Source: Xanthobacteraceae bacterium
GTDB taxonomy: Bacteria > Pseudomonadota > Alphaproteobacteria > Rhizobiales > Xanthobacteraceae
DNA length: 11,791 nucleotides
Direction: 5' to 3'
Assembly (NCBI GenBank): GCA_030037185.1
Contig: JASHRR010000502.1
Location: forward strand, 1 to 11,791
Shown piece by piece: positions 1-8,870 of the stretch. The notes under the pieces are model-generated. The model had not been told where the DNA came from. It did not search any database and worked only from the letters and a program-made list of their open reading frames with translations. Position 1 is the stretch's first letter. Each line of letters begins with the position of its first letter. The position numbers and the translations under genes are program-made.

Positions 1-35
1 GGAAGCTTCATTCGGCTGCATGCTTTGCCCCCGAG

Positions 36-65
36 GCGTCCCGCGGAGAGATAACTCTCCGACGC
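36..65 (+). other. Hairpin upstream of the amidohydrolase gene
   Basis: A perfect 7-bp stem (CGGAGAG at 44-50, CTCTCCG at 55-61) closes a 4-base loop ATAA. It is extended by GCGT (36-39) pairing with ACGC (62-65) across a 4-base bulge. Only three T follow, so it is a poor intrinsic terminator. It could be the end of an upstream transcript or a 5' leader element of the gene starting at 104. The pairing is seen; the role is not known. Confidence 0.4.
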
Positions 66-103
66 TTTAGAACGAGGACGTCCATATCAGGAGGAGATCG
101 ACC

Positions 104-1291
104 ATGGTGACCCGGCGCCGGTTTTTATCTGCAGCCGCCGCAGGCGCTGCAGTGTTGTCTCGCATGCCTCATGCGCTCGCGGCCACTTATGATATGATCA
201 TCAAAGGCGGGCGCGTCATCGATCCTTCGCTTGGAATCGATGGAGTTCGTGACGTCGCCATTGCCGCCGGCCGCGTCGCCGCCGTCGCGGAGAGTATTGC
301 GGCCGACGCCACCGAAACAATCGATGCGCGCGGCAAGATCGTGACACCGGGCCTCCTCGACATTCACACCCACGCCGCTCGCACCAATGACGGACCTCCG
401 CTCTGCTTGCTGGACGGGGTAACGGGTTACGTTGATGCGGGTTCGTTTGGGGCGGATGGCATCGACCAAGGGGCCGCCAACGTGAAGGCAGGGCCGAACC
501 TCGGCCGCCTGCTGATCAACATCGCGCGAACCGGCGTGACGCCCGGCGGCGAGTTGCACGATTTGAGCCACGCCGATGTGGGCTTGGCGCGCGGCGCGAT
601 TGCGCGTAACCGCGATGTCATCGTCGGCGTGAAGGCTCGGCTGTCGAACAACGTGGCCGACACCGGCGATCTTGAAGCGCTCAGGCGCGCGCAGGAAGCT
701 GCCGCTCCCTTCGGTTTGCCCGTGATGATCCACATTGGCCAATCATACTCGCCGATGCGCGCGATTCTCGCGCTCCTCAAGCGCGGCGACATCGTCACCC
801 ACATGTATGCGCCGCCGCCGAACGGCATTGTCGACGACAACGGGCGCGTGCTGCCGGAGGTGCTCGCCGCGCGGCGCCGCGGCATCTGGTTCGACTTCGG
901 CAACGGCGTCGCGGATCACTTCAACTGGGATGTGGTCGAGCGCTGCATGAAGCAGGGTTTCGCGCCAGATACTTTCTCGACTGACTGGAACACCACGTCC
1001 CGCACCACCGGGGTCATCGACTTCCCCAACGTCATGTCGAAGTTCCTGATGTTCGGCATGCCGCTCGATCAGGTGATCGCCCGCGCGACCGTCAACGCGG
1101 CGCGCGTGTTCGATGCACTCAGCGACCGGGGCACCCTTAATGTCGGCGCGCCGGCTGACATCGCCGTGCTCGAGTTGCGGGAGGGATCGTTCGAGTTCCT
1201 CGACAACTATCAGAGCAAGCGGATGGGCCACCAGCGGCTCTTCCCGGTCGCCACCGTGGTGGGCGGCAAGAAAGCGCCGCCGCGGGCCTGA
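104..1291 (+). CDS. Tat-exported amidohydrolase/deacetylase family metallohydrolase (COG3964 type)
   Basis: A 395-aa amidohydrolase-superfamily enzyme, probably periplasmic. The N-terminus has a twin-arginine motif (T3-R4-R5-R6-F7-L8), an Ala-rich hydrophobic stretch and a likely cleavage site after A26 (HALA). The mature protein opens with the small beta-sandwich typical of the superfamily (MIIKGGRVIDP, 31-41). The metal ligands are all visible: HTH at 88-90, a carbamylatable lysine K177 in GVKAR, H210 in VMIH, H233 in VTHMY, and catalytic D294 in STDWN. These proteins are often labelled dihydroorotase, but COG3964 members that have been characterised hydrolyse acetylated hydroxy acids such as acetyl-(R)-mandelate. 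The actual substrate here cannot be read from sequence. The start is fixed by AGGAGGAG at 89-96, 7 bases before ATG, and by the intact signal peptide. It stands alone; about 575 bases without a convincing gene follow it. Confidence 0.92.
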   Translation: MVTRRRFLSAAAAGAAVLSRMPHALAATYDMIIKGGRVIDPSLGIDGVRDVAIAAGRVAAVAESIAADATETIDARGKIVTPGLLDIHTHAARTNDGPPLCLLDGVTGYVDAGSFGADGIDQGAANVKAGPNLGRLLINIARTGVTPGGELHDLSHADVGLARGAIARNRDVIVGVKARLSNNVADTGDLEALRRAQEAAAPFGLPVMIHIGQSYSPMRAILALLKRGDIVTHMYAPPPNGIVDDNGRVLPEVLAARRRGIWFDFGNGVADHFNWDVVERCMKQGFAPDTFSTDWNTTSRTTGVIDFPNVMSKFLMFGMPLDQVIARATVNAARVFDALSDRGTLNVGAPADIAVLELREGSFEFLDNYQSKRMGHQRLFPVATVVGGKKAPPRA

Positions 1292-1866
1292 TCCGCCGAC
1301 AAGATCCAGCCTCGAATGGCCCACTGTCCGGTATGGCTCGGCAGGTATGTCGGGGGTTTCCTGCGCAGGCGCGCGCGCTCGTGGAGAGCTCGGGGAACGC
1401 TTCTTTTCGTGGCGCCCACCGTTGAGCCTGATCAACGGGAACGCCGGCTCATGGAACCGAGCCGTGCCGAGTTTGGCAAGCTCCGATCGTGATGCTCAGC
1501 CTCCGCGTCGACGTCGCACGCTGGCGGAGTTGCCCGCGCCTGTCTGGCGATCGACACCTGACGGTGAGATTTGAGTTGCGGCAAGAAACGGAGAGTTCGA
1601 ACTGCGCGGGGCGGATTCCGGCGGGTGGCGGGGGTCTGATCGATCGTACCGACCCGTGCGTGATCGACGGTCATATCCGAGCCCATTTGTATCGTTTAAT
1701 CGTAGAGCATGTCGGAACTATCTACATGGTCTGACGCACGCGAATGGCAAACGGTGCGAGGTTCTCGCCAGCCACGAAAAAACAACGACGCATGAAGAAC
1801 CGAAAGGAGGGTTGGACGTTAAAATACTCTGGCGGTCCGACTCGACTTCCGCAGGGGGTCAACTTC
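1292..1866. other. 575-bp stretch without a convincing gene
   Basis: Open frames of 69-84 residues occur on both strands, but none has a plausible start with a ribosome binding site or a recognisable fold. No strong terminator is visible after the amidohydrolase. The right part (about 1680-1866) becomes AT-richer and probably carries the promoter and leader of the small secreted protein at 1867. A strong Shine-Dalgarno-like AAGGAGG lies at 1804-1810 without a start codon at normal spacing. Confidence 0.5.
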
Positions 1867-2226
1867 ATGTGGAACAGTAGAAAATACGCGGCAATAGCGG
1901 TTGCCGGCAGCAGTCTTGCCGGTGCGGCTGCGACGCCGGCTTCGGCGTGCTTCGCCTGGGGACACTCGGGGGTTTACAGCTATGGCTGGGCTTACGCGAA
2001 CACCGGCTACTCCGACTATCGAGCCTATAGTTACCGCAGTTGTGGCGGTAACTATCAGATCCAGGGCTGGGGGGAATGCAACGGCTACGGTCCCTGTGGC
2101 TGGGCTCCGTTTCCGCCGCTGGTTCTGACGGTGCCGGTCACGGATTCGGCCGCTCCTGGTGAGCGTGTGACGCCCGCCAGTCGAGGGCGTGCCGATCGAA
2201 GGCGTGCTCCGAGCGTTGACCGATAA
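1867..2226 (+). CDS. Small secreted Tyr/Gly/Cys-rich protein, unknown function
   Basis: A predicted 119-aa exported protein that I do not recognise. Residues 1-27 form a Sec signal peptide: charged SRK, hydrophobic AAIAVAGSSLAGAAA, then PASA before C28. The mature part is dominated by Tyr, Gly, Trp and Ser (for example YSYGWAYANTGYSDYRAYSY), with cysteines at 28, 59, 71 and 77 that could pair in the periplasm. C28 directly after the cleavage site raises a weak lipoprotein possibility, but the -3 residue is not the usual Leu. I chose ATG 1867 because GGGGG at 1854-1858 sits 8 bases upstream and the signal peptide begins there. The frame is open further up, to an ATG at 1744, but that would bury the signal peptide. 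The last roughly 20 residues are Arg/Pro-rich and coincide with a short tandem duplication, so the C-terminus may have changed frame. Confidence 0.6.
   Translation: MWNSRKYAAIAVAGSSLAGAAATPASACFAWGHSGVYSYGWAYANTGYSDYRAYSYRSCGGNYQIQGWGECNGYGPCGWAPFPPLVLTVPVTDSAAPGERVTPASRGRADRRRAPSVDR
2181..2212 (+). repeat. Short imperfect tandem duplication
   Basis: TCGAGGGCGTGCCGA (2181-2195) is followed at once by TCGAAGGCGTGCTCCGA (2196-2212). The copies differ by one substitution and a 2-base insertion. The repeat falls inside the 3' end of the secreted-protein gene, where composition shifts to Arg-rich. It may mark a slippage event that altered the C-terminus. Confidence 0.5.
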
Positions 2227-2526
2227 CCTGTCCGCCGGCCACATGGTCACCATGCTCGGTCTGCAATCTATGCGTGTAGCCTATCCGACCTCAGCCGGGA
2301 GCGCCGCTCCCTTGTTCGCGGTTGAAACAAAACGCAGGTTTCAACGGCGGGGCTTCGAAAAGCCTATCGGATGGTCCTGTGGGGCTCGCGCTCGGGCAGC
2401 GCTAGACTGCCGTTTGGATAACAGGAAAATCAAGGCGAGTGTTGTTCGAAACGGTCCACCGCGAATTCGGGTGAACGAGCCTGCGCGGCCATGTTTCTGA
2501 CGCCGCCGCGGCCCCGCCTAGGACAA
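2227..2526. other. 300-bp intergenic stretch before asnS
   Basis: No gene with a credible start or recognisable protein is seen on either strand. The 103-residue plus-strand frame starting at 2189 overlaps the end of the secreted-protein gene. It has no ribosome binding site and no recognisable domain. No tRNA cloverleaf is seen. The region presumably holds the asnS promoter, but I cannot name -35/-10 boxes with confidence. Confidence 0.4.
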
Positions 2527-2565
2527 TGACTGGACAAATCGCTTTGCCTTTGTAACTGTCAGTCA
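2527..2565 (+). promoter_or_regulatory. Stem-loop abutting the asnS start codon
   Basis: TGACTG (2527-2532) pairs with CAGTCA (2560-2565), which is immediately followed by the ATG at 2566. Inside, ACAAA (2534-2538) pairs with TTTGT (2549-2553). No purine-rich Shine-Dalgarno is seen between the hairpin and the start. Folding would bury the ribosome landing site, so translational control or a short-leader/leaderless transcript are both possible. The pairing is seen; regulation is inferred. Confidence 0.35.
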
Positions 2566-3972
<1,407 letters not shown>

Positions 3973-4102
3973 GGCGAACCGATTACAAGCTTGCCTGCGC
4001 CGCGCCGTTTGCTTCGTGGCATCGAGGCAAAGGCGCTGATCGGGCGCGAGGGGCGGCATCGAGCGCAAGCAAGACTATTGTCGAAGTCGATGGAAACGCC
4101 GG

Positions 4103-4119
4103 GCTTCGGGGAGCTTTTT
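4103..4119 (+). terminator. Possible weak intrinsic terminator after asnS
   Basis: GCTT (4103-4106) can pair with GAGC (4111-4114), including one G-U pair, around loop CGGG. TTTTT follows at 4115-4119. The stem is only 4 bp, but the U tract and the position between convergent genes, about 130 bases after the asnS stop, fit a terminator. Confidence 0.3.
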
Positions 4120-4126
4120 GTTTCGT

Positions 4127-5329
4127 TCAATATCGCAGCAATCCCTGCCGCTCACCCCGCCAAGCCTGCTCATCCGGCACAGCCAACGCATCCAGGTCCT
4201 GCGGCGTTGCGTGCGGATCGTCCACCCATTCGCGCAGCAGCGGGCTGCCGTTGATGACGTCGATGGCGAGTTTGTCGTGCTCGTACTCGTAGGCGAAATC
4301 ACGCCAGAGCGGATAGTCCGGGTATAAGCGGCGCATCGCCTTGAAGGCGAGCGCTTGAAGGCGCCAAGGCTTGAACGCCTGGTGGTCGTAGACAGGGCCT
4401 TCGGTGTGAATCTGCACGCCGTTGCAAAGGTTGCCCACGTGTTTGTGAAAGGTGGGCTCGAACCAGCACGCGCGCAAGCGGCAACCATGGAGCCAAGCCG
4501 GTGCGAGCGCGTGCATCGCGCTAATGATGCGCCGCGCATCAATATCAGGAGCGCCGAATACCTCGAGCGGCCGCGTGGTGCCACGCCCTTCCGAGAGCGT
4601 TGTGCCCTCAAGCATCACCGTGCCCGCATAGGCGCGCGCCATCCACAAATTCGGCGCGTTGGGACTCGGATTGATCCACGGGCGCCCGCCGAGCGGCCAG
4701 CCGAATCCCGGAGCGGCGTCGGGCTGCCAGCCCTGCATCTCTACGACCCGATACTCCACGTCGAGCTTGAGCGTCTTGACAAACCACAGCCCCAACTCGC
4801 CGAGCGTCAGCCCATGGCGCATCGGCAATGGTCCGGCGCCGACAAAGCTTTCCCACCCGACGCGCAGCCTCAGGCCTTCGACGAGCCGGCCCACAGGGTT
4901 GGGCCGATCCAGCACCCATACCGCTTTTTGATGTTGCGATGCCGCTTCAAGCATGTAGCGCAGAGTCGTGATGAACGTATAGACGCGGCAACCCAAATCC
5001 TGCAGGTCGACCAGGATGACATCGAATGTGTCGATCATTGCATCGGCAGGTTTTCGCACTTCGCCGTACAAGCTGAAAACCGGGATGCCGTGCACCGGAT
5101 CATTGAAGTCGGGCGACTCGATCATATTGTCTTGCTTGTCGCCGCGCAGTCCGTGCTGCGGACCGAAAGCGGCCGCGATCTTGATGTCGCCGCATGCAGC
5201 CAGCGCATCGAGCGTGTGCGTCAGGTCTTCAGTGACCGAAGCCGGATGGGCGAGCAAGGCGACGCGCTTGCCGTGAAGAGACGCGCGCAGATGGGGGTCG
5301 GCGATCAATCGATCGATACCAAGTTTCAT
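4127..5329 (-). CDS. DUF1343 / NamZ-like exo-beta-N-acetylmuramidase
   Basis: A 400-aa member of the DUF1343 (YbbC/NamZ, glycoside hydrolase 171) family. Characterised members remove terminal N-acetylmuramic acid from peptidoglycan fragments. Family blocks are visible in order: LLAHPASV (25-32), FGPQHGLRGDKQDN (55-68), GIPVFSLYGEVRKP (81-94), DVILVDLQDLGCRVYTF (103-119), LDRPNPVGR (140-148), PMRHGLTLGELG (169-180), PSPNAPNL (221-228) and LEGTTLSEGRGTTRPLE (240-256). E90 in YGE is a plausible catalytic residue (inference). Unlike the secreted Bacillus enzyme it has no signal peptide: the protein begins MKLGIDRLIADPHL, so it probably acts on imported or recycled muropeptide sugars in the cytoplasm. 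It is the last gene of a three-gene cluster, starting 12 bases after the DOMON-like stop. No clear Shine-Dalgarno is present, which suggests translational coupling. Confidence 0.88.
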   Translation of the reverse strand: MKLGIDRLIADPHLRASLHGKRVALLAHPASVTEDLTHTLDALAACGDIKIAAAFGPQHGLRGDKQDNMIESPDFNDPVHGIPVFSLYGEVRKPADAMIDTFDVILVDLQDLGCRVYTFITTLRYMLEAASQHQKAVWVLDRPNPVGRLVEGLRLRVGWESFVGAGPLPMRHGLTLGELGLWFVKTLKLDVEYRVVEMQGWQPDAAPGFGWPLGGRPWINPSPNAPNLWMARAYAGTVMLEGTTLSEGRGTTRPLEVFGAPDIDARRIISAMHALAPAWLHGCRLRACWFEPTFHKHVGNLCNGVQIHTEGPVYDHQAFKPWRLQALAFKAMRRLYPDYPLWRDFAYEYEHDKLAIDVINGSPLLREWVDDPHATPQDLDALAVPDEQAWRGERQGLLRY

Positions 5330-5341
5330 GGCCGCTACGCT

Positions 5342-5878
5342 TTACGATAATTCATGCGCAAAGCAATCGGGATGGTGGAAATCCGCCTTGCCGGGCGGAT
5401 GCGCCAGCGCCCAATGTGATTTATGGCCGTTGGTTTCCTCGATCAATGCTGCGAGACCGAGACGCCATCCGGCATCACGGGGCAACATCGATAAGCCATC
5501 CAGATCGAGGGAGACCTGCAGCGCATAGCAATCCGAGGGCGAAAGCAGTTCGATTCGTGGGGCGCTGAACTCGGTCGCAACGCGCATCTCCTTTCGGTAA
5601 CTGCTGAACCGATATGCCGCCCATTGTGTCGAGGGCGCAAAGTTGAACTCGTAATAGCCGGCATGCGGCGGACTGCGTACGAACGCCTCGAAGCAGGTGT
5701 GCTGCCATAGCTGATCGACACGCGCTGGCGCCGTTACCGACGGTAAGCGCAGATCGCCTATTTTGCCGATGACGAAATAGCGCAATACCAAACTGCCTTC
5801 CCGGCGCGCGACCTCCACCTCTACGCGGGTCGCGGCAGAGCAAAGCGAGTCCGGATGGCATTTTAAGATTTGACGCAT
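5342..5878 (-). CDS. DOMON-like domain protein
   Basis: A 178-aa protein matching the DOMON-like family, which has a beta-sandwich fold related to carbohydrate- and heme-binding domains. The signature blocks are QLWQHTCFEAFVR (56-68) and YYEFNFAPSTQWAAYRF (75-91). No signal peptide or membrane segment is seen, so it is probably cytoplasmic. No enzymatic role is established for the family; ligand binding is the usual guess. Its start overlaps the end of the NUDIX gene by 16 bases, in a different frame, and the DUF1343 gene follows 12 bases after its stop. This indicates one transcript and suggests work on a common, possibly sugar-containing, substrate. No good ribosome binding site precedes ATG 5878, which fits coupling to the upstream gene. 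Confidence 0.82.
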   Translation of the reverse strand: MRQILKCHPDSLCSAATRVEVEVARREGSLVLRYFVIGKIGDLRLPSVTAPARVDQLWQHTCFEAFVRSPPHAGYYEFNFAPSTQWAAYRFSSYRKEMRVATEFSAPRIELLSPSDCYALQVSLDLDGLSMLPRDAGWRLGLAALIEETNGHKSHWALAHPPGKADFHHPDCFAHELS

Positions 5879-6327
5879 CGAGCCATTAGCCGATCAATGA
5901 ATTCAACCTGCCCGGCCAGTATTTTCTGACGGGCTTCAGCCGGATTGAACCATTCGGCGCGATCGACTTCGGGAAATTGCTTCTTCCGTCCGCTCTTCGG
6001 AGGCCATTCCAGCTCAAAAGTATTTGACTTCAATGCCATAACGGGAAAGTCACCTTCGACGGCAAATGCAATGATCTCTTTCCTGCTGGGCTGCACGAGC
6101 GCGCCCAGCTCAAAGAACTCGCCGCTCGGTTCCGCTCCCAGCTCTTCACAAAACTCCCTTTTCGCAGCAGTGAGCGGTTCCTCGCCCTCTTCATATTCGC
6201 CCTTCGGGATCGACCACGCCCCGATATCCTTGTTTGCCCAGAACGGACCGCCGGGATGGACCAGGAGCAGGAAAAGCTCCTTGCCCGATCTCTTGTACAT
6301 CAAGATACCTGCGCTTCTCTTTTTCAT
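5863..6327 (-). CDS. NUDIX hydrolase (COG4119-like predicted NTP pyrophosphohydrolase)
   Basis: A 154-aa NUDIX enzyme expected to hydrolyse a nucleoside diphosphate linked to another moiety, with Mg2+ or Mn2+. A perfect NUDIX box GX5EX7REUXEEXGU is visible: G43, E49, R57-E58, F59, E61-E62, G64, A65. Upstream, GILMYKR and FLLLVHPGGPFW match the bacterial COG4119 group, and WSIPKGEYEEGE leads into the box. Substrate is unknown; dinucleoside polyphosphates or nucleotide sugars are possible. It is the first gene of the three-gene minus-strand cluster and overlaps the DOMON-like gene by 16 bases. The start at 6327 gives the normal family N-terminus (MKKRSAGIL), with only a weak purine stretch upstream. 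Confidence 0.9.
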   Translation of the reverse strand: MKKRSAGILMYKRSGKELFLLLVHPGGPFWANKDIGAWSIPKGEYEEGEEPLTAAKREFCEELGAEPSGEFFELGALVQPSRKEIIAFAVEGDFPVMALKSNTFELEWPPKSGRKKQFPEVDRAEWFNPAEARQKILAGQVEFIDRLMARCVKS

Positions 6328-6521
6328 GGCCTAGCGGCTACTCGATTGCTTCAGCCGACCCGAAGGGATTGCAGCATCGACCAAAAGTTCATAAAGGGCG
6401 CGGCAGCTGCGTCTTGTGCCGGACCACTTGCGCCAACTTGGGGCATGAGCGCACCGCCCGGGGCTCTCCCACCAGGCAGGACAGTCGCCTGAAGGTTGCT
6501 CTGCCGGTGGCGGATAACTCG

Positions 6522-7061
6522 CTATTTTGGTGCGGCTCCACCAGAGGCCGAAGCCGGCTCCGCGATCCACCCCTTGTAATCGTCTTCCGAAACCTCAGGA
6601 AGCTTTTTGACAAAGGCAGCAATGGTCCAGATTTCCTGATCGGGCGTCTCGAGAAGGCCGAATCCAGGCATGCCGGTCATGTTGATGCCATTGCGAACGA
6701 CCCAGAAAATCTGTGCGGGCGTCAGGTCGTTGGCGACATCCTTCAGGTCAGGAGGATCGGGGCGCACACCCTCGGAGAATTTCGCCCACATAACCCCAGG
6801 AGCGCCGTGGCAATTGGCACACCCGCGCGACGCAAAGGCGCGGGCGCCGGCCTGGACAATGGCCGGGTCTTCCATAGGCATCGGCGGCTGGTCGACCGCG
6901 TGCCGGTCGATCGAGGCTGCGCGGATGTGCTGCAGCGCGAAGTCGACGATGCCCGGGTTAGGCTCGGTTGCCGCAACATTGTAGAAGCCGCCGAAGAAGA
7001 ACACAGCGGCGGCCACCACGAGAATGATTGCAAGGACGCCAACAAAGCTCAAAAATTTCAT
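6522..7061 (-). CDS. Membrane-anchored monoheme c-type cytochrome
   Basis: A 179-aa class I-like cytochrome c for electron transfer in the periplasm. Residues 4-26 are one hydrophobic segment (SFVGVLAIILVVAAAVFFFGG), an uncleaved anchor or signal. The heme-attachment motif CANCH is at 81-85, and M131 in MTGMPGFG is the likely distal ligand (M128 is the alternative). The TPAQIFWVVRNGI and EIWTIAAFVKKLP helices match the CBB3/cytochrome c domain. I chose ATG 7061 because AAAAGG lies 7 bases upstream on the minus strand and it starts the anchor directly. The frame is open about 240 codons further upstream, but that part is low-complexity, crosses the terminator of the next gene and is not protein-like. 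The redox partner is unknown; the gene appears to be monocistronic. Confidence 0.88.
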   Translation of the reverse strand: MKFLSFVGVLAIILVVAAAVFFFGGFYNVAATEPNPGIVDFALQHIRAASIDRHAVDQPPMPMEDPAIVQAGARAFASRGCANCHGAPGVMWAKFSEGVRPDPPDLKDVANDLTPAQIFWVVRNGINMTGMPGFGLLETPDQEIWTIAAFVKKLPEVSEDDYKGWIAEPASASGGAAPK

Positions 7062-7700
7062 GGCAAACCTTTTCCGGAGCGGCTCAGGTTCGGACGAACC
7101 GCACGACCGCGGCTGGCTGGTTGCATCGTGATACGGCAAAGCTGTGGCGATTGCCTGCCCGCCGCGTGATCGCGCCGCAATTTTGAGGCGGACCTCATAG
7201 CAAAGAAGGATGGCGGCGGGAAGCCGCGAGGCGCGTGACGTTACATGAGATGTTGCTGTGCCTGTGAGCCGCCTGGCAACTCCCTGTGCCAGCACAGCGT
7301 CCGCACGCGCCACTCCAACGATCGCCTGCCGGCGTTCCGATCGCTTCGAATGAAGATCGTTTCTGAGCGCAGGTGCACGGCCAATGCGCCTTCGCCCTGG
7401 CGGCGCGCAGCCATCCGCCTGCTCATCTACCTCCTCTCGGTCTATGTCGCCACCCCTGTGACTAAGGAAGAATGGGCACGCCTCGTCGAAAAGCCCAATC
7501 GTCAAAGGGCGATTTGAGCGCGATGCCGATAACGGCCGCGGCCGCCCGTACCGGTGCCTGGCGAGAACACTGCAAGCCTTCGGGCACCGCGGCGACAGCT
7601 GCACGAGGAGGGCGGCGAGCTTGTCGGCGTCCTCTTCGACGGACTTGCCAATGAGGATTGTTCTCGGAGGAATCCGAACGCAGAGGAAGTGCGTGCGCTG
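7062..7700. other. 640-bp stretch with little recognisable content
   Basis: This lies between the cytochrome start and the terminator of the 83-aa protein gene. The minus-strand reading frame that continues upstream of the cytochrome has no recognisable domain. On the plus strand a 55-codon frame with one possible membrane helix (7350-7517) is the only item that looks protein-like. No RNA gene or repeat is seen. Confidence 0.4.
7350..7517 (+). CDS. Possible 55-aa single-pass membrane protein
   Basis: The frame encodes 55 residues: a basic N-terminus, a Trp-Arg-Arg junction, a hydrophobic stretch AIRLLIYLLSVYVATPV (about 20-36) and a soluble tail TKEEWARLVEKPNRQRAI. The helix-then-amphipathic-tail order and G/C-rich third positions look protein-like. 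There is no visible Shine-Dalgarno before ATG 7350 and I know no family for it. It may be a real small membrane protein or chance. Confidence 0.25.
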   Translation: MKIVSERRCTANAPSPWRRAAIRLLIYLLSVYVATPVTKEEWARLVEKPNRQRAI

Positions 7701-7735
7701 AAAACCGCGAGCCCCGGATGCGGCATCCAGGGCTC
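7701..7735 (-). terminator. Intrinsic terminator of the 83-aa protein gene
   Basis: On the minus strand GAGCCCTGGAT pairs with ATCCGGGGCTC over 11 bp (one G-T wobble) around loop GCCGC. The positions on the plus strand are 7709-7719 and 7725-7735. A GCGG spacer and TTTT (7701-7704) follow. It lies 30 bases beyond the stop of the gene at 7765-8016. Confidence 0.65.
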
Positions 7736-7764
7736 TGAGGTCTATGCGTCGGGGGCCGTGCGGT

Positions 7765-8016
7765 TCAGTAGCAGACATTCACCCATTGAACCGCCGGGCC
7801 ATAAGGGGTGGCGACAACCTGGCGCTGGAGGCAGCTGTTCGCCACGATGGCGCCGCCGACGATGCCGGTCGCGACGCCGACGCCAAAGCCGCCCCAGCCG
7901 AACCCGCGGCCGCCCCAGTGGTGGCCATAGCCCCACGCGGACGCAGAAGTAGGCGAAAACGCAACCGCACCAAGAGCGGCCGTCGCGGCGAGGACAAGAG
8001 CCGTTTTACGGAACAT
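7765..8016 (-). CDS. Small secreted Gly-rich protein, unknown function
   Basis: An 83-aa protein with a clear Sec signal peptide (FRK, then hydrophobic TALVLAATAALGAVAF, cleavage after SASA at 27). The mature part has Trp/His/Gly-rich WGYGHHWGGRGFGWGGFG, then a glycine-zipper-like GVGVATGIVGGAIVA and a short tail with two Cys. Glycine zippers of this kind insert in or associate with membranes in some small envelope proteins. AAGGAGAG 7 bases before ATG 8016 fixes the start, and an intrinsic terminator follows the stop. Similar short secreted proteins are common in Hyphomicrobiales and uncharacterised. I see no operon partner. Confidence 0.78.
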   Translation of the reverse strand: MFRKTALVLAATAALGAVAFSPTSASAWGYGHHWGGRGFGWGGFGVGVATGIVGGAIVANSCLQRQVVATPYGPAVQWVNVCY

Positions 8017-8169
8017 GAGGTCTCTCCTTGTTGTGTTGGGATTGCTGTTTTGGATGGTTTCTCGTCATCCTGCGAATTGGTCGCTCGGGCCCGGGTCGGG
8101 GTTCACCCGGCTAGCTCTGCGATTAATCACAGCAACGCCCCCACGAGCGTGCGGCGCTGGCCCCTCATC

Positions 8170-8870
8170 GCTAACGCGATCCGCGCGCTACCCTTGATCC
8201 GGGTGCGATACATGACTCTTCGCATCTTGGGATCAAACGCGTCGCGACGGCGCAACACCGCGAGATTGTTCCACCCGCCACCGATGGCACATGGTAAGCC
8301 GCCTCGGCGTCGCATGCGCCACAGCGCCTGTCTGGGATCGGCACGTTGTGGCCGCGGGGACGCCAGAACGCCGGGTAAAATCGTCAGCGGCGATATCAAG
8401 CATCGGCTGATTGTTAGGGAGCCTCCGCGACCGGGACGTGTCGAGGAACCCGGCAAAAAGGTCAAGCAAAAGGCCGGTTGAACCGCGCGGTCCCGGACAC
8501 TGTGCCGGGTCGTTTCTCAATCTCCCTGTGCACCAAAGCGCAAGAAGCCGGGTGTCAGGTAATTCTGCTGGCCCCGCGTGGGCATCGCTCGTCCCCGACT
8601 GCCGTTGCTGCGGAACGCTTCGCAAAAAAGAGAAGTCGGAACGAGACCACGATTGCGGGTGCGGGTTCGCAGCGACGCGAGATCAAGCCGCAGCCTTGCG
8701 ATGCTGGTCGATGGTCTAGTTCTCTTGGGTCGGCAACCGGCCTGGGCCGCGAGGCGCGATGGAAGTAGTTCATCGAAGGTGTCCGATCCGCGGATCACAA
8801 CCACAAAACGCCTGCGCCATGCCGTCTCGATGGCATCGATGTCGGTCTGAGCGAGCGGTGCGCCACGGCG
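8170..8870 (-). pseudogene. Degraded TauD/TfdA-family dioxygenase
   Basis: Two separated blocks on the minus strand match the ends of a TauD/TfdA 2OG-Fe(II) dioxygenase. The N-terminal block is near 8866-8790: GAPLAQTDIDAIETAW then RRFVVVIRGSDTFDELL. The C-terminal block is near 8260-8190 in another frame: NNLAVLRRRDAFDP then KMRRVMYRTRIKG, comparable with the usual MWDNR...HRRD...RRVMHRTQIKG end. A CHRWRV fragment just upstream of the C-terminal block lies in a third frame. The first about 25 residues are missing and I could not find the HxD iron motif. The span of about 680 bases is close to but shorter than a full gene. Such enzymes hydroxylate taurine, alkyl sulfates or aryloxyacids; this one cannot be functional. 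Confidence 0.6.

Noticed and set aside
743..1435. A 230-codon minus-strand frame
   Set aside because: Antisense to the amidohydrolase gene; high-GC frames like this are commonly open by chance.
2300..2565. T-box or tRNA-like element before asnS
   Set aside because: No tRNA cloverleaf, specifier loop or T-box sequence was found; only a simple stem-loop is present.
4355..5350. A 331-codon plus-strand open frame
   Set aside because: Antisense to the DUF1343 gene, which has clear family motifs; the plus-strand product is Arg/His-rich with none.
6522..7778. A 418-codon minus-strand frame read as one large cytochrome protein
   Set aside because: The first about 240 codons show no fold, cross an intrinsic terminator and overlap the next gene. 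The real start is ATG 7061, with a ribosome binding site directly before the membrane anchor.
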